Assembly: GCA_945900935.1 (NCBI GenBank)
Contig: CAMDKT010000156.1
Location: 1-10,418 of the forward strand
Source of the DNA: Candidatus Sulfopaludibacter sp. SbA3
Lineage (GTDB): Bacteria; Acidobacteriota; Terriglobia; Bryobacterales; Bryobacteraceae
Direction: 5' to 3'
Length of the DNA: 10,418 nt
A program made the position numbers and the translations under genes. Of this stretch, positions 5,994 to 10,418 are shown in pieces (position 1 is the stretch's first letter; each line of letters opens with the position of its first letter). The notes below the pieces were generated by a model. That model made no database searches and had not been told where the DNA came from. It saw nothing but the letters and a program-made list of their open reading frames with translations.

Positions 5994-7397
5994 ATGAACC
6001 GGCATTGGAACTCCTATTTGAATCAGACATTGACGCGGCGGGAACTGCTGCAGGTGTCGAGCGCGGGCTTCGGCAGCTTGGCGCTGGCGGGGATGTTGGA
6101 TGCCTCGGCGGGGCCGTTGGCCGTGAAGCCGCCCCATTTTCCGGCCAAGGCGAAGCGCGTCATCTTCCTTTTCATGCACGGAGGGCCGTCCCAGGTTGAC
6201 ACGTTTGACTACAAGCCATTGTTAAAGCGCGACCACGGGAAGCCGTTGCCGTTTGAGCGCCCAAAGGTCGTCTCGAGCGAGACATTCAACTTACTACAAT
6301 CGCCATGGGCGTTTAAGCAGTATGGACAGAGCGGGGCGTGGGTGAGCGACATCTTCCCGGAGACGGCGAAGATGGTGGATGATATGTGTTTTATCAAGTC
6401 CATGTGGGGGTCTAACTCGCGGCATGGCGGAGCGCTATTGGAGTTACATACCGGCAGCGATACGTTCGTCCGGCCCAGCATGGGTTCCTGGGTGACTTAT
6501 GGACTGGGCAGTGAGAACTCGAACATGCCCGGCTTTATCACGATATGCCCGTCGCAAAGCCATGGCGGGGCGAATAATTTCGGGTCCGCGTTTCTGCCGG
6601 CACCGTATGCCGGGACGTCGATTGGGTCGGTCGGCATTGCGGCGCGGGACGCGAAAATTCCGTTTATCACGAATAAGGAGACGCCGCGGCCGATTCAGAG
6701 AATGGAGATTGACTACAGCCAGGAGTTAAACCGGAAGCAATTGGAGTTGACGGGGCCGGACCGGGCATTGGAAGGACGGATTGAGTCTTTTGAGCTGGCA
6801 TTCCGCATGCAGACGGAGGCTCCGGAGTTACAGGACTTGAGCGGAGAATCCGAGGCGACGAAGAAGTTATACGGATTGGATAATCCAATTACCGAGGACT
6901 TTGGACGGCAGTGCTTGATGGCGCGGCGGTTTTCGGAAAAAGGCGTGCGGTTTGTCCAGGTGAGCCATACCTATAAGTGGGACCAGCATGAACGGTTGAA
7001 GCGGGATCATGAGCAGAATGCGCGAGAGGTAGACGTGCCGATTGCCGGTTTGCTGCGGGATTTGAAATCCCGCGGGCTGCTGGAAGACACGCTGGTATTG
7101 TGGGGCGGGGAGTTTGGCCGCACGCCAACGGCGCAGGGTTCGGATGGGCGGGATCATAATCCCGAAGCGTTTACGATGTGGATGGCCGGTGGCGGTGTGA
7201 AGGCCGGGTTGTCGTATGGAGCGACGGACGATTATGGATATTATTCGATGATCGATAAGGTTCATTTTCATGATCTGCATGCGACGATGTTGCACTTGTT
7301 GGGCATGGATCATTTGAAGCTGACTTACAAACATGCGGGGCGGAATTTCCGGCTGACCGATGTGCATGGGCACGTGGTGAAGGGGATTCTAGCGTAG
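5994..7397 (+). CDS. Tat-exported DUF1501 protein (alkaline-phosphatase/sulfatase-like fold)
   Basis: A 467-residue member of DUF1501, the standard partner of DUF1549/DUF1553 proteins. The N-terminus carries a twin-arginine signal: TRRELLQ (R15-R16) followed by a hydrophobic stretch with AGFGSLALAGML, so it is exported folded. Family marks include FLFMHGGPSQVDTFD (58-72), MWGSNSRHGGALLELHTG (137-154), WGGEFGRTP (370-378), GRDHN (385-389) and HFHDLHATMLHLLG (424-437). These histidine, aspartate and glutamate sites resemble the metal sites of the alkaline-phosphatase/sulfatase superfamily. No enzymatic reaction is proven for the family. The ATG at 5994 is chosen because TGAGG, overlapping the previous stop, sits 8 bases upstream and because the Tat motif then lies at a normal depth. 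An open frame reaching back to 5880 lies inside the previous gene and has no support. Confidence 0.92.
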   Translation: MNRHWNSYLNQTLTRRELLQVSSAGFGSLALAGMLDASAGPLAVKPPHFPAKAKRVIFLFMHGGPSQVDTFDYKPLLKRDHGKPLPFERPKVVSSETFNLLQSPWAFKQYGQSGAWVSDIFPETAKMVDDMCFIKSMWGSNSRHGGALLELHTGSDTFVRPSMGSWVTYGLGSENSNMPGFITICPSQSHGGANNFGSAFLPAPYAGTSIGSVGIAARDAKIPFITNKETPRPIQRMEIDYSQELNRKQLELTGPDRALEGRIESFELAFRMQTEAPELQDLSGESEATKKLYGLDNPITEDFGRQCLMARRFSEKGVRFVQVSHTYKWDQHERLKRDHEQNAREVDVPIAGLLRDLKSRGLLEDTLVLWGGEFGRTPTAQGSDGRDHNPEAFTMWMAGGGVKAGLSYGATDDYGYYSMIDKVHFHDLHATMLHLLGMDHLKLTYKHAGRNFRLTDVHGHVVKGILA

Positions 7398-7405
7398 GGG
7401 GGCCA

Positions 7406-7537
7406 TTGCTAGCGGAGGCAGTTCTGGCCGGCGATGCGGAGCGGGTCCGAAGTATATTAACCGTTGCGCCGAAACTGGTGAAGGCGTCGGTTTCGCTGGC
7501 TGATGAGACCATGCCCGTGGCGTTGGGGACCTATTGA
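7406..7537 (+). pseudogene. Probable remnant of an ankyrin-repeat gene
   Basis: A short frame from a TTG at 7406 to a TGA at 7535-7537 reads LLAEAVLAGDAERVRSILTV followed by APKLVKASVSLADET. This matches the first helices of an ankyrin-repeat protein (the pattern AVxAGDxxRVRxLLxxxPxLV). After about 43 codons the frame stops, and neither other forward frame continues with a recognisable repeat. It begins 8 bases after the DUF1501 stop, where an ankyrin gene would fit as a fourth operon member. It could also be a genuine tiny gene, or chance. No good ribosome site is seen before the TTG. Confidence 0.35.
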
Positions 7538-7566
7538 TTTGTTGCGTCGTCGATTACGTACCGGTG

Positions 7567-7599
7567 GCCGTCACGCGTTTGGCGGCTAGGTCAGTTTTT
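7567..7599 (+). terminator. Weak candidate terminator after the rightward operon
   Basis: GCCGTC (7567-7572) can pair with GGCGGC (7581-7586) across an 8-base loop, with one G-U pair. A TTTTT run follows at 7595-7599, 8 bases after the stem and inside the tail of mtnA. The stem is short and the U-run distant, so this is a weak call. No better terminator is seen between the two converging operons. Confidence 0.2.
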
Positions 7600-8616
7600 G
7601 CCGGCCAACGCGCGGAGTGATTCGGTGAACGGCGCGACGGCGACGCCGTTCTCGGTGATGATCCCGGTGACGTATCTATTGGGGGTTACGTCGAAAGCGG
7701 GGTTACAGACGTTGACGCCTTCAGGGGCGACGGGCACGCCGAACACGCTGGTGACTTCGATGGCGGCGCGCTCTTCGATGGGGATTTGGGAGCCATCGGT
7801 CAGCGTGAGATCCAGCGTGGAGATGGGCGCGGCGACGTAGAAGGGGACGCCGTTTTCCTTGGCTAACACGGCCACCGAATAGGTACCGATCTTGTTGGCA
7901 ACGTCCCCGTTGGCGGCGATGCGGTCGGCTCCGACGACGACGCAGCCGATGCGGCCGGATTTGAGAAAATGGCCGGCCATGTTATCGGTGATGAGCGTGG
8001 TTGGAATGCCGTCCTGCATTAATTCCCAGGCGGTGAGACGGGCTCCTTGCAGGAAGGGGCGCGTTTCATCGGCGAAGACGTCGATTTTCTTGCCCGAGTC
8101 CCAGGCGGCGCGGATGACACCAAGCGCGGTGCCGTAACCGGCGGTGGCGAGGGCTCCGGCGTTGCAGTGGGTGAGGACAGTCTTGTTATCGGGAACGAGC
8201 GGGGCGCCGTGGCGGCCGATTTCTTTGCAGATCGCGATGTCTTCCTCCCGTACTCGGATGGCTTCTTCGATTAGCCTTTGCCGCTTGGTTTCGATGGGTT
8301 GGCCGATGAGTCCGTTGTAGACGCGCCTCATGCGCTCGATGCCCCAGAATAGATTTACGGCAGTGGGGCGAGTGGCGGCGAGGGTGTCGCAGATGGTGCT
8401 GAAATCGGCATCGGGGTCGTTGGACTTTTGAACGCCGATGGCGACGCCCATCGCCGCGGCGACGCCGATGGCGGGCGCGCCGCGGATGATCATGGTCTTG
8501 ATCGCGTTGGCGACTTCGAGGTAGTCCGTACAGGTGACAAATACGGTTTGGGAGGGCAGGAGCGTCTGGTCAAGCATTACGACTCCTCGCGGAGTCCATT
8601 CGATAGTTTCGAGCAT
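7591..8616 (-). CDS. mtnA: S-methyl-5-thioribose-1-phosphate isomerase
   Basis: MtnA interconverts 5-methylthioribose 1-phosphate and 5-methylthioribulose 1-phosphate in the methionine salvage pathway, which recycles the methylthioadenosine released by polyamine synthesis. The 341-residue length is standard. It belongs to the eIF2B-alpha/beta/delta-like fold. Visible family sites are RGAPAIG (45-51), the catalytic cysteine C151 in LTHCNAGALATAGYGTALG, and the catalytic aspartate D231 in VVGADRIAANGDVANKIGTY. These separate it from eIF2B-like relatives and from ribose-1,5-bisphosphate isomerase. The ATG at 8616 has AGGA five bases upstream, overlapping the stop of the CPBP gene; the gap between the genes is 6 bases, so they are co-transcribed. 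No other salvage genes (mtnK, mtnB, mtnC) are in the window. Confidence 0.95.
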   Translation of the reverse strand: MLETIEWTPRGVVMLDQTLLPSQTVFVTCTDYLEVANAIKTMIIRGAPAIGVAAAMGVAIGVQKSNDPDADFSTICDTLAATRPTAVNLFWGIERMRRVYNGLIGQPIETKRQRLIEEAIRVREEDIAICKEIGRHGAPLVPDNKTVLTHCNAGALATAGYGTALGVIRAAWDSGKKIDVFADETRPFLQGARLTAWELMQDGIPTTLITDNMAGHFLKSGRIGCVVVGADRIAANGDVANKIGTYSVAVLAKENGVPFYVAAPISTLDLTLTDGSQIPIEERAAIEVTSVFGVPVAPEGVNVCNPAFDVTPNRYVTGIITENGVAVAPFTESLRALAGKN

Positions 8617-8622
8617 GTTTTC

Positions 8623-9315
8623 CTATTGTGGATTGAGAAAGTGAACGGCGAACATCATGAGGTTGTAAGCGCCGTGGGTGATGGTGGAAGCCAGGGTTGA
8701 ATTGGACCGAATTCGAATCAGGCCAAAGGCGATGCCGACGATGACGAGGAGAGACAGGTGTTGCCAGCTCCAGTCGTACATGGGTCCGTGCATGAGAGAG
8801 AAGGGAATGGAAGTGACGAGGAGTCCGGCGACGATACCGAGATCGCGGACGGCGACGGGTAGGATGAGGCCGCGGAAGAGAAGTTCTTCGATGAGAGGTG
8901 CGCCGGTGACGCCGAAGAGGACGAGAAGGCGGCAGGCGACGGGGTCGGCGAGGAGTTGCTCCATGAGGCCGTTCTGGATGTTTTTGGCGTGGAGGAGGTT
9001 GGCGATTAAACCGGTGGCGAGGGCGAGTCCGGGGCCGAGAGCGAGGTAGACCCAGGGGCCGTTATCGGGCCAGCGCCAACCTACTGTTTGCCAGAAGTTT
9101 GTGGTTGGGGAACGAAGGAGGATCCAGACGGCGGCGAGCCAGAGGCTGTAGGCGGCGAATTGACCGGGGATGGCGATTTGGACTTGGGCAGGGGATTGAC
9201 CGAGTATGACCCAGCCCGTGCCGATGGCGAAGACAGAGCCGAGGAGCATCGCGGGGATCATGAGGCTGATGGCGATGACGACTTCTTTCCAGCCCCAGGC
9301 GGGCTGGTCTGTCAT
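8623..9315 (-). CDS. CPBP-family intramembrane metalloprotease (Abi/Rce1-like)
   Basis: A 230-residue membrane protein with about six to seven hydrophobic segments (near 12-37, 52-67, 88-108, 128-150, 158-172, 186-200 and 212-226). All three signatures of the CPBP (CAAX protease and bacteriocin-processing) family are present. They are EELLFRG (143-149; glutamates E143-E144 and R148), FSLMH (172-176; the F-x3-H motif) and HGAYN (214-218; the H-x3-N motif). These residues form the active site in the Rce1-type protease, so it is likely active. Substrates of bacterial members are mostly unknown. Its ATG overlaps the stop of the upstream gene (ATGA at 9315-9312), with GAGGGG just before it as ribosome site. 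mtnA follows after 6 bases. It is thus translationally linked to both neighbours, though no functional link to methionine salvage is known. Confidence 0.9.
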   Translation of the reverse strand: MTDQPAWGWKEVVIAISLMIPAMLLGSVFAIGTGWVILGQSPAQVQIAIPGQFAAYSLWLAAVWILLRSPTTNFWQTVGWRWPDNGPWVYLALGPGLALATGLIANLLHAKNIQNGLMEQLLADPVACRLLVLFGVTGAPLIEELLFRGLILPVAVRDLGIVAGLLVTSIPFSLMHGPMYDWSWQHLSLLVIVGIAFGLIRIRSNSTLASTITHGAYNLMMFAVHFLNPQ

Positions 9316-10268
9316 TCGTTCCCCTCAACCAAGATTGCGGCTAATAAAGGGATCATGATTTCGTGGTGGCCGGTGAGAGCGTAGCCGCGGCCGCCTGCGT
9401 TGGCGTGGGGGCGTTTGACGACGTTGACAGTGGGGCGGTAGTGCTGGAGGAAGTCGAAGTTGACGGTGGTGAAATTGCGGAGCGAGTGGCCGAGGTTGCG
9501 AACGACGCTAACGGCTTTGAGAAAGACTTCGGGCATGACGACGGCGGACCCGACGTTGAGATAGACGCCGCCTTCATCGAGGCCGCGGACCATTTCGCAG
9601 AGGAGGCGGAAGTCGTGGTGGGACGTTTTGCCGATGGAAGCGCCGTTAGCGCCGGGGTGGGTGTGAGGGGTGTCGGTACCGATGGCGACGTGGACGGTGA
9701 CGGGGAGTTTCCTGCTGTAAGCGCCGTGGAGGAGGCTGCTGTTTGCGTAGTTGGGGTCAGCCTTTTCGGTGATTTTCCGGCAGATGGCTTCGCCCATGCC
9801 TTCGGTTGGATTGGCTTCGTTGATGGCGTCGTTGAGGTCGCGGCCGGTCTCTTCGGCGGAGCCGAAACTGCCATCGGGGAGGACGGCTTCGACATCTTCG
9901 CTGGAGTGGCCGGCGACGGCGATTTCGTAATCGTGGATGGTGGCGGATCCGTTCATGGCGAAGCCGTGGGCGTAGCCTTTATCGGCGAGGTCGAGGAGGA
10001 TGGGGGCGAGGCCGACTTTGATCACGTGGCCGCCGATACCCCAGATGATTGATCTGTTCTTTTGTTTCGCTTCCTGGAGTTTTTTGGCGATTTCCCGGAG
10101 CGTGTCGGCAGCGAGGATTCTGGGGAGGTTGTTGAGGAATGTGGAGAGGGGCGCGCCGGGGGTGTGGGGTGTGGCGAACATTTCCGGTGTGACTTTGCCG
10201 CCGCGGCCATGGAGGGAGACGGTTTTGAGGCCGCCGAAGTCTAGTGGTTGGAGGGTGTAGATGCTCAT
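9312..10268 (-). CDS. Deoxyhypusine-synthase-like protein of bacteria
   Basis: A 318-residue cytosolic protein that I place in the bacterial branch of the deoxyhypusine synthase family, from remembered family patterns. The blocks are: WGIGGHVIKVGLAP (76-89); NGSATIHDYEIA (106-117) then SSEDVEAVLPDGSFG; GTDTPHTHPGANG (197-209); NVGSAVVMPEVFLKA (238-252) then VRNLG; HYRPTVNVVKRP (276-287); and GHHEIMIPLL (300-309). Deoxyhypusine synthase moves the aminobutyl group of spermidine to eIF5A using NAD; bacteria lack eIF5A, so relatives may make homospermidine or act on another acceptor. The canonical catalytic segment EAVSWGK is not present; K285 in VVKRP is the only nearby candidate lysine. It is the first gene of an operon with a CPBP protease and mtnA. 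The ATG at 10268 has a C-rich run rather than a ribosome site before it, so translation may start without one. Confidence 0.62.
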   Translation of the reverse strand: MSIYTLQPLDFGGLKTVSLHGRGGKVTPEMFATPHTPGAPLSTFLNNLPRILAADTLREIAKKLQEAKQKNRSIIWGIGGHVIKVGLAPILLDLADKGYAHGFAMNGSATIHDYEIAVAGHSSEDVEAVLPDGSFGSAEETGRDLNDAINEANPTEGMGEAICRKITEKADPNYANSSLLHGAYSRKLPVTVHVAIGTDTPHTHPGANGASIGKTSHHDFRLLCEMVRGLDEGGVYLNVGSAVVMPEVFLKAVSVVRNLGHSLRNFTTVNFDFLQHYRPTVNVVKRPHANAGGRGYALTGHHEIMIPLLAAILVEGNE

Positions 10269-10418
10269 GGGGGGATTGTTTTAGGGTAGCGTAGCGTTCA
10301 AGGTTCTACATAGGTCGCAATTTCTTTAATAGCTCATTCGCCGGGAATTCCCACGGCCTGTCCGTAAATAGCCTCCTCGCTGTTTGGTGTGGGTAAGGAC
10401 GGGTGTGCGCAATGAGGG
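10269..10418 (-). other. Upstream region of the right-hand operon; possible tail of another gene
   Basis: This stretch should hold the promoter of the leftward operon, but I find no convincing -35/-10 pair. On the minus strand a frame open from the window edge ends at a TAG at 10308-10306 after about 36 codons and finishes with LFTDRPWEFPANELLKKLRPM minus its first residues. A second frame ends at a TGA with NSEEAIYGQAVGIPGE. Either could be the C-terminus of a gene lying outside the window. Neither is recognised, and both are too short to judge. If the first were real, the gap to the next gene would be 37 bases. Confidence 0.2.

Noticed and set aside
7591..8616. eIF2B-like or ribose-1,5-bisphosphate isomerase in place of MtnA.
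   Set aside because: The THCNAGALATAGYGTALG and GADRIAANGDVANKIGT blocks and the 341-residue length fit MtnA.
9363..10052. A 229-codon plus-strand frame opposite the deoxyhypusine-synthase-like gene.
   Set aside because: Its Val/Gly/Asp/Glu repeats are the antisense of C-ending codons; the minus-strand frame has clear conserved blocks.
1..10418. Mobile elements, CRISPR arrays, tRNA or rRNA genes, defence or toxin systems.
   Set aside because: I found no transposase, integrase, terminal inverted repeats, regularly spaced repeats or cloverleaf-like sequence. The CPBP protease alone is not evidence of a phage-abortive system.

Overview
The window looks like a chromosomal segment of an acidobacterium of the Solibacter/Bryobacter type. 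This is an inference. It rests on a secreted cytochrome-like DUF1549/DUF1553 protein paired with a Tat-exported DUF1501 protein (a pair typical of Planctomycetes, Verrucomicrobia and Solibacter-like Acidobacteria), on moderately GC-rich DNA, and on an ordinary bacterial gene style. I see no rRNA, tRNA, CRISPR array, insertion sequence, integrase or phage gene.

Layout. (1) 1-182, minus: the first 60 codons of dxr (IspC, MEP isoprenoid pathway), running off the left edge. It is preceded at 183-378 by a promoter and a strongly structured leader with competing hairpins. (2) 415-1612, minus: a beta-hydroxyacid dehydrogenase of the 3-hydroxyisobutyrate dehydrogenase/GLYR type, with a 75-residue helix-turn-helix-like small protein upstream and a good promoter before that. 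(3) 1813-7397, plus: a tight three-gene run. It holds a CurA/leukotriene-B4-dehydrogenase-like NADPH reductase, a 1050-residue secreted PSCyt1-DUF1549-DUF1553 protein, and a 467-residue Tat-exported DUF1501 protein, with gaps of only 13 and 10 bases. It is followed by what looks like the decayed beginning of an ankyrin-repeat gene. (4) 10268-7591, minus: a compact operon. It encodes a deoxyhypusine-synthase-like protein, a CPBP membrane protease (overlapping start and stop) and MtnA, the methionine-salvage isomerase (6-base gap).

How the parts may work together. The large secreted protein and the DUF1501 protein are nearly always a pair and probably act together outside the cytoplasm, likely in polymer or sugar breakdown. 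The cytosolic reductase may be a passenger or may handle a product. In the right-hand operon MtnA recycles the methylthioribose left by polyamine synthesis, while deoxyhypusine-synthase relatives consume spermidine, so a polyamine link is plausible but unproven.

The plus strand is G-rich over C everywhere, whichever strand is coding. Plus-strand genes therefore favour G-ending codons and minus-strand genes C-ending ones. This explains the many long spurious open frames opposite the real genes. The most interesting unexplained signals are the switch-like leader before dxr and the deoxyhypusine-synthase-like/CPBP/MtnA operon.
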